From: Robertmurraya massiliosenegalensis JC6
Lineage (GTDB): Bacteria > Bacillota > Bacilli > Bacillales > Cytobacillaceae
Reading direction: 5' to 3'
DNA length: 64,000 bases
Assembly (NCBI RefSeq): GCF_000311725.1
Contig: NZ_HE978511.1
Coordinates: forward strand, 387,498-451,497
The number at the start of each line of letters is the position of its first letter. The stretch's first letter is position 1. Below, piece after piece: positions 1 through 9,265 of this stretch. A program made the translations under genes and the position numbers. The notes below the pieces were generated by a model, which was not told the DNA's origin, made no database searches, and worked only from the letters and a program-made list of their open reading frames with translations.

Positions 1-201
1 GTGTGCGACGGCACTCTTCGCTCCCTAAATCAGGCCTATTGTTTTGCTTTCTTAAATCAACAAAGTTCGCAAAATGAGCCTTCTTTAATGACCAAAAACA
101 TATACTATTATTATATCAAATTTAGGCACATCATATTAGATGAGTTGATAAATTATTACAACCATTATTAGGCAAATGCGTCAATATACCTAGAGTATGA
201 A
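1..201. other. Sequence downstream of cheD with no recognised gene
   Basis: No ribosome-binding site plus conserved start is visible on either strand. The plus frame from base 1 is open for about 56 codons to a stop near 171, but the predicted peptide is AT-rich, low in complexity and resembles nothing I know. Bases 1-90 are less AT-rich than 91-200 and have the look of a dispersed intergenic repeat end, which is only an impression because no second copy lies in the window. In B. subtilis sigD would start just after cheD, and it is not here. Confidence 0.4.
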
Positions 202-227
202 AAAACAGTCCTTGTAGGGACTGTTTT
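202..227 (-). terminator. Intrinsic terminator after cheD
   Basis: Arms AAAACAGTCC (202-211) and GGACTGTTTT (218-227) form a perfect 10-bp stem with a 6-nt loop. On the minus strand the stem runs into a T tract. It begins 8 nt beyond the cheD stop and so closes the fla/che transcript at cheD. Confidence 0.85.
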
Positions 228-234
228 CAAATTA

Positions 235-732
235 CTAGAGTTCACAAATACCTTTATTGACTGTACGGATGTTCAGTAGGCATGTTTTGGGATCAAACTC
301 AATCGTTCTTCCACTACTACCACCAACATCCTCACCAACGATGGCTATCTTTAAGGCTGCAAGCTCCCTTTTCACTGCTTCAACATTCCTAGGACCGATT
401 CTCATCATGTCATTTGAACTAGAAAATTGAAACATTTGTGCGCCACCAGCGAGCTTTGCTTTTAGTGAATAGTCTCTAGCACCATGTTTTATAAGTCTAC
501 TTACCAGTTCCCTAACAGCGGTATCCGCATATTTAGCAATATTAATGGTTCCACCCTTTGCCAGTTTTGAATCAGGCAACATGACATGTGCTAATCCAGC
601 TAGTTCCTTCCCTTGATCATAGACGACAACACCGACACAAGATCCCAAACCTGATGTTCTGATATGATTAGGGGTTCTTACAATGTTCATATCCGCAATC
701 CCCACCTTAATCACCTGAACACTGTCAGTCAT
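235..732 (-). CDS. cheD: Chemoreceptor glutamine deamidase CheD
   Basis: CheD deamidates glutamines on methyl-accepting chemotaxis receptors. In Bacillus it also binds CheC and raises its CheY-P phosphatase activity, as part of adaptation. The 165 residues match the usual family length. The thiol-hydrolase core is visible: Cys32 in the SGLGSC motif and His49 in the AHVMLP segment. The ATG at 732 has a TAGGAG ribosome site and overlaps the end of cheC by 8 nt, so the two are probably translationally coupled. It is the last gene before a terminator; B. subtilis has sigD next. Confidence 0.97.
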   Translation of the reverse strand: MTDSVQVIKVGIADMNIVRTPNHIRTSGLGSCVGVVVYDQGKELAGLAHVMLPDSKLAKGGTINIAKYADTAVRELVSRLIKHGARDYSLKAKLAGGAQMFQFSSSNDMMRIGPRNVEAVKRELAALKIAIVGEDVGGSSGRTIEFDPKTCLLNIRTVNKGICEL

Positions 733-1366
733 TTTCCGTTACTCCTAAAGCTCGAAAAATGATGTCAAATGAATCTGGATCAGGTAATAGGAAAAAATGA
801 CCTTTTACACTTTTCGGGCCATTATTGTTTTCGTCATCTAATGCCGTATCAATAACAATCGCAAAATCGCTAACTTGGGAAAGCTCAATTAATCCAAAGC
901 TAATTATCGCACCGACCATATCAATACTTAATGCAGGAACGGAAGGGTATAAATCTAAATTGGTGAAATCAGAAAGAGAAGAAAGATAAGAGCCAGAGAG
1001 AATATTGCCAAGTTCCTGTAAGGCAGACATCGCTAATTCATCATAAGGTGCTTTAGAAAATGAAAAGTCTGTATCTCCAGTCATTTGTTTAATAAAGGTT
1101 GTAGCTTGTTCTAGTGACAGTACGAAGAACATACTTCCAGGAGCATCTCCCTCAATCCTCAAGAATACACTTGCTACAATATTATCTGGACCTCCAGCCA
1201 TTTCCATCATCTCATCAAATGAGACAACTCTCACGTTCGGTACTCTCATATCGATTTTTCTATTTAATAAGGTTGAAAGGGCGGTCGCAGCATGCCCCGC
1301 CCCAATATTGCCAACTTCTTTTAGAACATCTAAGTGTACGGTAGAAAACTTCTCAAGAAAATTCAT
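725..1366 (-). CDS. cheC: CheY-P phosphatase CheC
   Basis: CheC removes phosphate from CheY-P and partners CheD in chemotactic adaptation. The family has two pseudo-symmetric active-site helices with the pattern D/S-x3-E-x2-N. Both are visible, as Asp13/Glu17/Asn20 and Ser114/Glu118/Asn121. The length of 213 residues is normal. The start has a GAAGG ribosome site and lies just after the cheW stop. FliY in this operon carries related modules. Confidence 0.97.
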   Translation of the reverse strand: MNFLEKFSTVHLDVLKEVGNIGAGHAATALSTLLNRKIDMRVPNVRVVSFDEMMEMAGGPDNIVASVFLRIEGDAPGSMFFVLSLEQATTFIKQMTGDTDFSFSKAPYDELAMSALQELGNILSGSYLSSLSDFTNLDLYPSVPALSIDMVGAIISFGLIELSQVSDFAIVIDTALDDENNNGPKSVKGHFFLLPDPDSFDIIFRALGVTEND

Positions 1367-1370
1367 ATCA

Positions 1371-1841
1371 CTAGCCTTCTATCTTATTGTCTACTCTTAT
1401 TTCATCTCGATTCAGAACTTTCTCAAGGTCTAATAATATGAGTAAACGTTTATCGATTTTCACGACGCCACTTATGTACGCTACTTCTATAACACCAACA
1501 ACCTCTGGCTGTGGTTCAATCGAGTTGACCTTGACATCAATTACATCATTAGCGGAGTCAACGATCAAGCCCACCTCCATCTCATCAATCGCCACGATAA
1601 TCACTCTTGTGCTTTCTGTATAGCTGACTTCTTCAAGTCCAAAACGCAACCGTAGATCAATAATTGGGGTTACGACTCCTCTAAGATTGATAACCCCCTT
1701 CACATATGGAGTCAATCCAGGTACTCTCGTAATATGATCCACTTTTTCAATCGAGTTGACTTTATCTACGGGAATGGCGTATTCCTTCTCTTTCAACTGA
1801 AAAACAATAAATTTAATATCTTCTGCTAATGTTTCAGTCAT
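1371..1841 (-). CDS. cheW: Chemotaxis coupling protein CheW
   Basis: CheW is the adaptor that links chemoreceptors to the CheA kinase in polar arrays. The whole 156-residue protein is one CheW domain, with typical strands around PGLTPYVKGVINLRG and the IIDLR motif. The start chosen is the ATG at 1841, 10 nt after GGAAGG; a GTG three codons upstream sits almost on that ribosome site and is less likely. B. subtilis CheW is also 156 residues. A strong stem-loop separates this gene from cheA. Confidence 0.97.
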   Translation of the reverse strand: MTETLAEDIKFIVFQLKEKEYAIPVDKVNSIEKVDHITRVPGLTPYVKGVINLRGVVTPIIDLRLRFGLEEVSYTESTRVIIVAIDEMEVGLIVDSANDVIDVKVNSIEPQPEVVGVIEVAYISGVVKIDKRLLILLDLEKVLNRDEIRVDNKIEG

Positions 1842-1870
1842 TTTCTTCACACCTTCCTTTTAAAGGGGGG

Positions 1871-1893
1871 TCCTCCACATAACGAGTGGAGGA
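1871..1893 (-). repeat. Stem-loop between cheA and cheW
   Basis: TCCTCCAC (1871-1878) and GTGGAGGA (1886-1893) form a perfect 8-bp stem with a 7-nt loop. On the minus strand it is followed by a C run and not a T tract, so it is not a standard terminator. It may be an mRNA processing or stability element. Confidence 0.6.
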
Positions 1894-1909
1894 TATTTCA
1901 TTTGTCTAT

Positions 1910-3958
1910 TTATTTGATTAGTGCATTACAATCGACAATTAAAGCTACTTGACCATCACCGAGTATCGTCGCTCCTGAAATGGCAAAAACATTCGTTAAG
2001 TAGTTTCCGAGTGATTTTAAAACGACTTCTTGTTGACCAATAAAGGAATCAACAATTAATCCTGCCATTTTATCACCTTTTCTCACGATAACAACAGAAT
2101 AGAATTCATCCTCTTCTTCTTGGCTAGGCACTTCGAAGATATCTTTTAAAAATAATAGAGGTACGACCTTGCCACGGAAATCAATCACCTTTTGATTGTG
2201 TGCATTTAAGATTTCATCTTTTTTAACAATCGCTGTCTCGATAATTGATGAAAGTGGAACTGCGAACTTTTCTTTCTCAATTTCAACAAGCATAACTGAA
2301 ATAATGGATAGAGTAAGCGGCAGTTGAATCGAGAATTTAGAGCCTTTCCCTTCGATCGATTCGATCGAAATGGCCCCACCTAATGATTCAATTGTGTTTT
2401 TAACAACATCAAGGCCAACACCGCGCCCAGAAACATCTGAGATTTTATCCGCTGTCGAGAATCCTGATGCAAAGATTAACTCAAAAACTTCCTTATCAGA
2501 TAGAGTTGTTGCCATTTGTTCACTGATGATCCCATTCTTTATCGCTTTTTCAAGTACTTTTTGTTTATTGATTCCTGCTCCATCATCGTCAATTTCAATG
2601 AAAACGTGGTTTCCACTATGGAAAGCCTTTAGAACAACTGTGCCTTCATCATTCTTTCCATTCGCTTTACGAACCTCCGGAGTTTCTAAACCATGGTCAA
2701 GTGCATTGCGAATAAGGTGAACAAGTGGATCGCCAATTTCATCGATTACGGTTCTGTCTAACTCAGTTTCTGCACCGATAATTTCTAGGCTAACCTTTTT
2801 ACCTAAATCTCGAGCTAATTGTCTTACCATTCTTGGGAAACGATTAAAAACGGTTTCTACAGGTACCATTCTCATATTAAGAATAATATTTTGGAGATCG
2901 CCTGTAATTCTAGACATTCTCTCGACTGTTTCATGAAGTTCCTGATTTTTCAAATCATTGGAAATTTGTTCTAATCGACCACGGTCAATGACAAGTTCTT
3001 CAAATAGGTTCAGCAGGATATCAAGTCTTTCGATATTCACTCTGATCGTTTTGTTGTTAGCTTGTTTCGCTGTACTTGTTTGCTTTTTTTGTTCCTTTTC
3101 AGCTGGAACAGTAGCTGTGGCTGTAACTTCTTCAACTTTATTGGTTTCTTCTAGAGCGGTTACATTCGTTAACTCTTTCTTGTTGCGAATGCCTTCAAGT
3201 GAAATGAAGTTGATCTCCACTTTTTCCACTTCAGAAACCTTCATGATTTTTTTCTGTAAATCGTCTGGATTTTCTTTCGAAACGATCGACACGGTGAATT
3301 CTTGATCAAATTGTTCTTCTTCAAGTTGATCAACTGGAGGATTGGATTTTATCACTTCTCCAACTTTTTCTAATACTTCAAACACCATATAAACTCGTGC
3401 AGCCTTAAGGAGACAATCTTCCCTTAACGCTATCGTAATTTCATATGCTTCAAACCCTTGTTCCTTTGATTGTTCAAGCACTGTGTATTCAAATTCATCA
3501 TAGTCACTTTTAAACGAAACTGAGGCAGCTGTTGCAGTAGCTGCAACTTCAGCTTGAGACTGGGCTTGAGTAGGGCTTTCACCTTTTTCAATTAGTTTCA
3601 GCTTTTCCACTACTTCTGTTACGTTTCTTTTTCCATCGCCGCCATCTGCAATAGAAAATACCATTGCTTCTAAATCATCCACCGCTTGAAATACAACATC
3701 TAATAATTCAGGTGTGACCGATAATTTATGATTGCGTATAGCGTCAAGGACATTTTCCATTTGATGGGTTAAACTAGCAAGATCCTCATAGCCCATCGTT
3801 GCAGACATGCCTTTTAATGTATGGGCAGAACGGAAAATGTCATTAACGATGTTTAAATCTTGTGGATTTTTTTCCAGATCGAGCAAACGCTCATTACAGC
3901 TTTGTAAATGCTCTTTGCTTTCTTCAATAAACACTTCAAGGTACTGGTTCAATTCCAT
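1910..3958 (-). CDS. cheA: Chemotaxis histidine kinase CheA
   Basis: CheA autophosphorylates in response to receptor signals and passes phosphate to CheY and CheB. Visible domains are an N-terminal Hpt with phospho-acceptor His46 (FRSAHTLKG); a P2-type response-regulator docking region at about 160-260; a dimerisation helix pair near 310-370; an HATPase with the N box HLIRNALDHG and the G motifs DDGAGI and GRGVGLDVV; and a C-terminal CheW-like domain. The start is the ATG at 3958, because AAGGAGG at 3965-3971 lies inside the longer frame, where it would encode part of a spurious MPKGGKK. That gives 682 residues. It lies between cheB and cheW. Confidence 0.97.
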   Translation of the reverse strand: MELNQYLEVFIEESKEHLQSCNERLLDLEKNPQDLNIVNDIFRSAHTLKGMSATMGYEDLASLTHQMENVLDAIRNHKLSVTPELLDVVFQAVDDLEAMVFSIADGGDGKRNVTEVVEKLKLIEKGESPTQAQSQAEVAATATAASVSFKSDYDEFEYTVLEQSKEQGFEAYEITIALREDCLLKAARVYMVFEVLEKVGEVIKSNPPVDQLEEEQFDQEFTVSIVSKENPDDLQKKIMKVSEVEKVEINFISLEGIRNKKELTNVTALEETNKVEEVTATATVPAEKEQKKQTSTAKQANNKTIRVNIERLDILLNLFEELVIDRGRLEQISNDLKNQELHETVERMSRITGDLQNIILNMRMVPVETVFNRFPRMVRQLARDLGKKVSLEIIGAETELDRTVIDEIGDPLVHLIRNALDHGLETPEVRKANGKNDEGTVVLKAFHSGNHVFIEIDDDGAGINKQKVLEKAIKNGIISEQMATTLSDKEVFELIFASGFSTADKISDVSGRGVGLDVVKNTIESLGGAISIESIEGKGSKFSIQLPLTLSIISVMLVEIEKEKFAVPLSSIIETAIVKKDEILNAHNQKVIDFRGKVVPLLFLKDIFEVPSQEEEDEFYSVVIVRKGDKMAGLIVDSFIGQQEVVLKSLGNYLTNVFAISGATILGDGQVALIVDCNALIK

Positions 3959-3982
3959 TTTCTTACCTCCTTTTGGCATAAC

Positions 3983-5071
3983 TTAAACATATTTCAAAAT
4001 CGTTTCAGCAATCTCGTCCACATTTTTAATCTCATCGACTAAATTAGTGGCAATCGCCGACTTTGGCATTCCATACACAATCGAAGTCACTTCTGATTCT
4101 GCGATCGCTGTAACATGCCCTTTTTTCTTTAACTCGACTAGCCCTTGTGAGCCATCAGCACCCATTCCAGTCATAATCACAGCAATTTTTGTATAGTCCG
4201 AAATATCACTGATAGAATGAAACATAATATCGACAGATGGGCGATGACCACTTTTCGGAGGTATGCTCATATCAAGTTGAATCTTTAACTTTCCTCCTAC
4301 CTCATTGACTAGTAAATGATAGCCTCCTGGAGCGATATATATCGTACCTTTTATTGCAAATTCTCCATCCTCTGCCTCTTTCACATGACATTCAGATAGA
4401 GAGTCCAGCCTTGTTGCAAGACTTTTTGTAAATCCTGCAGGCATATGCTGTACAACAAAGACGGCTGCATCTAGGTCTTTCGGTAACTTTGTTAAGACTT
4501 CTTGTAGGGCTCTTGGCCCACCTGTTGATGTCCCTATACAAATTATTTTTTTAGAAAAGCTTTTTTGAACAGAACTTAATTTCTGTTCCTTTCGTTCTAT
4601 TTTACTACATTCTTTCGATGTTCGAATAGTGCTTTTTGTATATGGCTTATTTTTCATGACCACAGCCATATTGGCTTTACTGGCCGAGAGTACTTTCTCA
4701 ACTAATTCTTCTTTGACTTTAATTAGGTCTAGGGATATAGGACCAGAAGGCTTTGTAATAAAATCGATCGCCCCATATGATATCGCTAGCATCGTATTTT
4801 CAGCACCGAGCTGCGTGGTGCTCGATAACATTAAAACCGGAACTGGATGTTCTTTCATGATCATTTGAAGTGCCTCTAATCCATTCATCACTGGCATTTC
4901 AATATCCAACGTTACGACATCTGGTCGTAACGTCTTAATTTTTTTTAATGCATCTTCTCCGTTTCGAGCTGTGCCTATTACATCTATGGAAGGATGTTCT
5001 GATAAAAAATCATGTATCAGTTTTCTCATGAATGCTGAATCATCAACAATAAGCACTTTAATTTTTGGCAT
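3983..5071 (-). CDS. cheB: Chemoreceptor glutamate methylesterase CheB
   Basis: CheB removes methyl esters from receptors after phosphorylation by CheA. An N-terminal receiver domain has acceptor Asp56 in TLDIEMP. A linker of about 50 residues follows, then the esterase with the nucleophile loop IGTSTGGPRAL, the histidine segment VVQHMPAGFT and MTGMGADGS with the catalytic Asp. The start chosen is the ATG at 5071, with GAAAGG 8-10 nt upstream; a GTG at 5080 is too close to that site. The product is 362 residues. The GTG-started form would overlap the flhG stop by 1 nt. Confidence 0.96.
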   Translation of the reverse strand: MPKIKVLIVDDSAFMRKLIHDFLSEHPSIDVIGTARNGEDALKKIKTLRPDVVTLDIEMPVMNGLEALQMIMKEHPVPVLMLSSTTQLGAENTMLAISYGAIDFITKPSGPISLDLIKVKEELVEKVLSASKANMAVVMKNKPYTKSTIRTSKECSKIERKEQKLSSVQKSFSKKIICIGTSTGGPRALQEVLTKLPKDLDAAVFVVQHMPAGFTKSLATRLDSLSECHVKEAEDGEFAIKGTIYIAPGGYHLLVNEVGGKLKIQLDMSIPPKSGHRPSVDIMFHSISDISDYTKIAVIMTGMGADGSQGLVELKKKGHVTAIAESEVTSIVYGMPKSAIATNLVDEIKNVDEIAETILKYV

Positions 5072-5079
5072 TTCACGCA

Positions 5080-5943
5080 CTACCTTTCAAAGAGTAATCT
5101 CTTTAGCTTTGTCACAAAACGGAAACCATTAGATGGTTGCATTACGTTAAATTTAGCTTGTTCGTATCTTTCTGTAAGTTCCATTAACGCTTTTGAAGCA
5201 AGAGATTTTGTTGCTAATATAAATGGAGTTTGTTTTGAAACAGCAAGTCTAATTGATTGATCATCTGGAATCATTCCGAGAAGCTTTAATTCACGCCCGA
5301 GAAATTTCTGAGTAACAGAATTAAGTCGATTAAATGTCACTAGTCCATCATTTTTCTCAAGTGTTCGATTAACAACTACTAAAAAAGGGACTCTATCATC
5401 TTGCATATGTATATGTTTTAACATTGCATAGCCATCGGTAATTGAAGTAGGCTCAGGTGTAGTGACAAGAATAATTTCATCAACAGAGAGAATAAACTGA
5501 AGCGTTTCTTCCGTGACTCCTGCTCCCATATCAAAAATGACATAATCATACTCATTTAAGACAGATGAAAATTCCTCAGTAAACTCATCCAGCATGGTTC
5601 TATCTATTTTAAAGAGTCTGTTTAATCCTGTACCGCCAGCAATATAATGGAGATTCTCAGGTCCTTCCGAAACAATATTTTTCAATGATTCATTCTTTTC
5701 AAAGAAGTCAACGATGGTAAATTTTGAAGACTTTCCTAATAAAATATCAATGTTTCCCATCCCGACATCCATATCAAATAGTAACACTTTATAGCCTTTA
5801 TGACATAAAGAGATGGCAAAGTTTAACGAAAAATTCGATTTTCCGACTCCACCTTTTCCACTTACAACAGCAAGAGACTTCGTCTCCCTTAGATTAGTTA
5901 GATCGTTTAAACGTCTTCTTAGTGCTTCAGCTTGATCTCTCAT
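5080..5943 (-). CDS. flhG: Flagellum-number regulator FlhG (YlxH), MinD-type ATPase
   Basis: FlhG is a MinD/ParA-like ATPase. In Bacillus it works with FlhF and the C-ring proteins FliM/FliY to set flagellar number and spacing. The deviant Walker A SGKGGVGKSN near the N terminus and the switch DMDVGMGNIDILLG are clear, and a positively charged helix precedes them. Three in-frame starts are possible (TTG 5958, ATG 5952, ATG 5943). The ATG at 5943 is preferred because GGGG lies 9 nt upstream of it, giving 287 residues. It overlaps the 3-prime end of flhF. Confidence 0.93.
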   Translation of the reverse strand: MRDQAEALRRRLNDLTNLRETKSLAVVSGKGGVGKSNFSLNFAISLCHKGYKVLLFDMDVGMGNIDILLGKSSKFTIVDFFEKNESLKNIVSEGPENLHYIAGGTGLNRLFKIDRTMLDEFTEEFSSVLNEYDYVIFDMGAGVTEETLQFILSVDEIILVTTPEPTSITDGYAMLKHIHMQDDRVPFLVVVNRTLEKNDGLVTFNRLNSVTQKFLGRELKLLGMIPDDQSIRLAVSKQTPFILATKSLASKALMELTERYEQAKFNVMQPSNGFRFVTKLKRLLFER

Positions 5944-7105
5944 CCATTTCATCCCCAAGAGTCAATTTGGTAACTACATCCGCAGAAGCAGATATCTTAT
6001 CATCAGGTACATCTTGACCATTTGTTAAATAAGCGACACCAATTTGATATTTCTCGATCATGTTATACATCGCACCATAGGTTGCTGTTTCATCCATTTT
6101 TGTAAAGATAAACTGTTTGATATCAATACTCGAGAACTGCTTAAAAATTTCTTCCATATCACTTTGTTTGGAAGTAAGCGACAATACAAGGAAGGTTTCC
6201 ATCTCATTTTCATAATCGATCGTCGTCTTAAGCTCCTTCACATAACGTGAATCACGAAAATTACGTCCAGCTGTATCAATTAACACGACGTCATAATCCT
6301 TGAAAGCATCACAAGCTTTCTTAAAATCATCCAAATTGTAACAAACCTCTAACGGAACAGAGAGGATTTTTGCATAGGTCTTCAATTGCTCGATCGCAGC
6401 AATCCGATAAGTATCTGTTGTGATTAATGCCACTTTTTTTTGGAATTTTAAGATCGAATCTGCTGCAATTTTTGCTAATGTCGTCGTCTTCCCTACACCT
6501 GTTGGTCCCACAACATTTACATATTTTTTTGTAAAGGAAATTTCTCCAAATGTACATTTCGAGATTCGCTTCGTCATGATCTCCTGACACCATTGCTTTA
6601 CATTTTCCGTTCCGGAATTTGCTCGATTGATATACCATTTTTCTAAGAGTGCACCCATCAATTCGTTACGAATATCGGCATCAATTCCCTGAGTGCTGAG
6701 TAAATGATTAACATGCTGGATCGATTCTGGAAAAATCCCACTTTCTATTCTTGGGACAGACATCGTTTGAATCATTTTCTTAACCTCTGCTAATTCCTTA
6801 TTTAGTTCAGTAGATAAATTTTCTTTCCCTTTATTTTGAACATTATTAAGGCTCGCACTTGGTTTCTCTTTCGACTTGTATATCGGTGGGATATTGGTTG
6901 GTTTCTCTTTTATCTTAGGTTCTCGGTTATTTGTTACTTGATCCATTGCGGCGATCACTTCAATACTTCTTTTTCGAAAGAGTCCTAAGAATCCACCTGT
7001 ATAAACAATTTTTGAATTCAATATTACGGCATCATTGCCTAATTCAGCTCGTATCTTTTTCATTGCTTCAGGCATTGAATTTGCCACGTATTTTTTTACC
7101 TTCAT
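5927..7105 (-). CDS. flhF: Flagellar SRP-family GTPase FlhF
   Basis: FlhF is a signal-recognition-type GTPase that helps place flagella and is antagonised by FlhG. A basic N-terminal B domain (about 1-115) begins MKVKKYVANSM. The NG domain follows, with P-loop [10 protein letters not shown] at 200-209, the DTYRIAAIEQL element, DTAGRN and TKMDE. The 392 residues fit the family. The start overlaps the flhA stop by 4 nt, indicating coupling. Confidence 0.97.
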   Translation of the reverse strand: MKVKKYVANSMPEAMKKIRAELGNDAVILNSKIVYTGGFLGLFRKRSIEVIAAMDQVTNNREPKIKEKPTNIPPIYKSKEKPSASLNNVQNKGKENLSTELNKELAEVKKMIQTMSVPRIESGIFPESIQHVNHLLSTQGIDADIRNELMGALLEKWYINRANSGTENVKQWCQEIMTKRISKCTFGEISFTKKYVNVVGPTGVGKTTTLAKIAADSILKFQKKVALITTDTYRIAAIEQLKTYAKILSVPLEVCYNLDDFKKACDAFKDYDVVLIDTAGRNFRDSRYVKELKTTIDYENEMETFLVLSLTSKQSDMEEIFKQFSSIDIKQFIFTKMDETATYGAMYNMIEKYQIGVAYLTNGQDVPDDKISASADVVTKLTLGDEMDERSS

Positions 7106-9138
7106 TCGATATTCACCACCCCTACACTTTGTACCTCCACATTGGCTTCTAGTTCGTTATAAGACAGGATTGGAATTTGCGGAAAATAACGTTCCGTTAA
7201 CTGTCTAATATACATACGCACGGCTGGTGAACACAAAACAATCGGTGTTTGTTCCATTAAAGAAAGTTGCTCTACCTGACCAGCAATAGACTCTAAAATG
7301 GATTGAGAGACATTCGGATCAATGGATAAATAATTGCCATGCTCTGTTTGTTGAATCCCATCAGCAATGATTTTCTCAACTTTACCAGACACGGTTACGA
7401 CCTTTAGAACTTGACCATTAGAACTATATTGGTTGGTGATTTGTCTTGCCAAAGCTTGACGGACATACTCAGTTAGTAAATCAGTATCTGAAGTTACTTT
7501 GCCAAAATCAGCCAACGTCTCAAAAATAATCGGTAAATTACGAATGGAGACATTTTCTCTTAATAGCTTACCTAGTACCTTTTGTACTTCGCCAACAGAA
7601 AGTGGATTTGGAGTCACTTCCTCTACTAAAATTGGGTAACTCTCTTTTATATGGTCAATCAGTTGTTTTGTTTCCTGTCTTCCAAGAAGCTCATGTGCAT
7701 TTCCTTTTATAATTTCCGTAATATGTGTAGACACAACAGATGGTGGGTCGACAACCGTGTATCCAAAAATCTCAGCTTGTTCCTTCATATCTTCTGTAAT
7801 CCATTTTGCAGGAAGTCCGAAAGATGGTTCTACTGTATCAATTCCTTCAATCGAATCATCTTCAACCCCTGGACTCATCGCCAAATAATGATCAAGAAGG
7901 AGCTCGCCCCTTGCCATTTCATTCCCTTTGATTTTTAGCCTATATTCATTAGGTTGGAGTTGGATATTATCACGAATCCGAACAACAGGAATGACTAGAC
8001 CTAATTCAATCGCTAATTGTCTCCTGATCATCACAATACGATCAAGCAAATCCCCACCTTGGTTTGAATCAGCTAATGGGATTAGTCCATAACCAAATTC
8101 AAATTCAATCGGGTCGACATTTAGAAGGCTAACAACACTTTCAGGACTTTTCATTTCATCTGTTTGAATATCCTCTTCCATATCCTCTAGTTGTTCTTTC
8201 GATGTTTCAGGAACTTTTGACATACGATATCCACCGATAAGCATTAAACCACCTACAGGCAAGGTTAACAACGCACCGATTGGTGTGAATAAACCTAATA
8301 AAATAATCGTCCCGCCTGTTACATATAGCATCTTTGGATAAGAGAGGAGTTGTTTCGTAATATCCTGTCCAAGATTTCCATCAGAAGTAGCGCGTGTAAC
8401 AACAATACCGGTAGCAGTTGATATTAACAAAGCCGGGATTTGGCTAACGATTCCATCTCCTACTGTAAGGAGCGAAAACTTTGTTGCTGCTTCGGCAATT
8501 GGTAAACCTAATTGCGTGGCACCAATGATGATTCCAAATAGTAAATTGATTAACGTAATGATAATCCCAGCAATAGCGTCTCCTTTAACAAATTTACTCG
8601 CCCCGTCCATGGCACCGTAAAAATCTGCTTCTCGACTGACTTTTTCACGGCGTTCCCTTGCCTCATGCTCAGAAATCATGCCAGCATTTAAATCAGCATC
8701 AATACTCATTTGCTTTCCTGGCATCGCATCTAATGTAAATCGTGCTGCAACTTCTGAAACACGTTCTGACCCTTTTGTAATAACGATAAAATTGATGATG
8801 ACCAATATAATGAATACCACTAACCCGACAACAACATTGCCACCTACCACGAAGGAACCGAATGTTTCAACAACATTTCCAGCATCCCCTTTAGATAAAA
8901 TGGAGCGGGTTGTTGATACATTTAATCCTAATCGAAATAAAGTAACCAATAAGAGCAATGAAGGAAACACCGAGAATTGAAGTGGTTCACTCATATTCAT
9001 TGAAATCAGTAAAATTAGGAGAGCTAGCGATATATTCACAATTAAAAGGATACTCAAAACCCATGTTGGAAATGGAATGATGAGCATCGCCACTATTAAA
9101 ATGACGCTTAATAATACAATTAAATCTTTAGCTCGCAT
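7102..9138 (-). CDS. flhA: Flagellar type III export gate protein FlhA
   Basis: FlhA forms the membrane export gate and the cytoplasmic ring that receives chaperone-substrate complexes. About eight hydrophobic segments fill residues 5-310. The FHIPEP-family signature around LDAMPGKQMSIDADL follows the fourth, and a soluble C-terminal half completes the protein. The start is the ATG at 9138 (MRAKDLIVLLS), preceded by AGGGGGAAACACC. The longer frame would add 13 residues not expected in FlhA. The length of 678 residues is usual. Confidence 0.97.
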   Translation of the reverse strand: MRAKDLIVLLSVILIVAMLIIPFPTWVLSILLIVNISLALLILLISMNMSEPLQFSVFPSLLLLVTLFRLGLNVSTTRSILSKGDAGNVVETFGSFVVGGNVVVGLVVFIILVIINFIVITKGSERVSEVAARFTLDAMPGKQMSIDADLNAGMISEHEARERREKVSREADFYGAMDGASKFVKGDAIAGIIITLINLLFGIIIGATQLGLPIAEAATKFSLLTVGDGIVSQIPALLISTATGIVVTRATSDGNLGQDITKQLLSYPKMLYVTGGTIILLGLFTPIGALLTLPVGGLMLIGGYRMSKVPETSKEQLEDMEEDIQTDEMKSPESVVSLLNVDPIEFEFGYGLIPLADSNQGGDLLDRIVMIRRQLAIELGLVIPVVRIRDNIQLQPNEYRLKIKGNEMARGELLLDHYLAMSPGVEDDSIEGIDTVEPSFGLPAKWITEDMKEQAEIFGYTVVDPPSVVSTHITEIIKGNAHELLGRQETKQLIDHIKESYPILVEEVTPNPLSVGEVQKVLGKLLRENVSIRNLPIIFETLADFGKVTSDTDLLTEYVRQALARQITNQYSSNGQVLKVVTVSGKVEKIIADGIQQTEHGNYLSIDPNVSQSILESIAGQVEQLSLMEQTPIVLCSPAVRMYIRQLTERYFPQIPILSYNELEANVEVQSVGVVNIE

Positions 9139-9159
9139 GGTGTTTCCCCCTAATTGAAT

Positions 9160-9224
9160 AGCGTAAGGCACTGACATTATGGAGAGCCTTTTTTAAACCG
9201 ATTTATTAAACAGTGCCTTTTGCT
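9160..9224 (-). repeat. Long-range inverted repeat between flhB and flhA
   Basis: AAGGCACTG (9165-9173) and CAGTGCCTT (9211-9219) are perfect complements. AGC/GCT pairs extend them outward across a 2x2 mismatch. The loop is about 37 nt. On the minus strand no T tract follows. It lies in the 127-nt flhB-flhA gap and would form in the leader of the flhA message. Confidence 0.5.
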
Positions 9225-9265
9225 AAACGAAAAGAAAATATATGAACAGGGATTACTATGTCCTG

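Noticed and set aside
1-171. Plus-strand open frame of about 56 codons from the left edge
   Set aside because: Low-complexity, AT-rich coding with no recognisable motif or start inside the window; the frame is probably chance.
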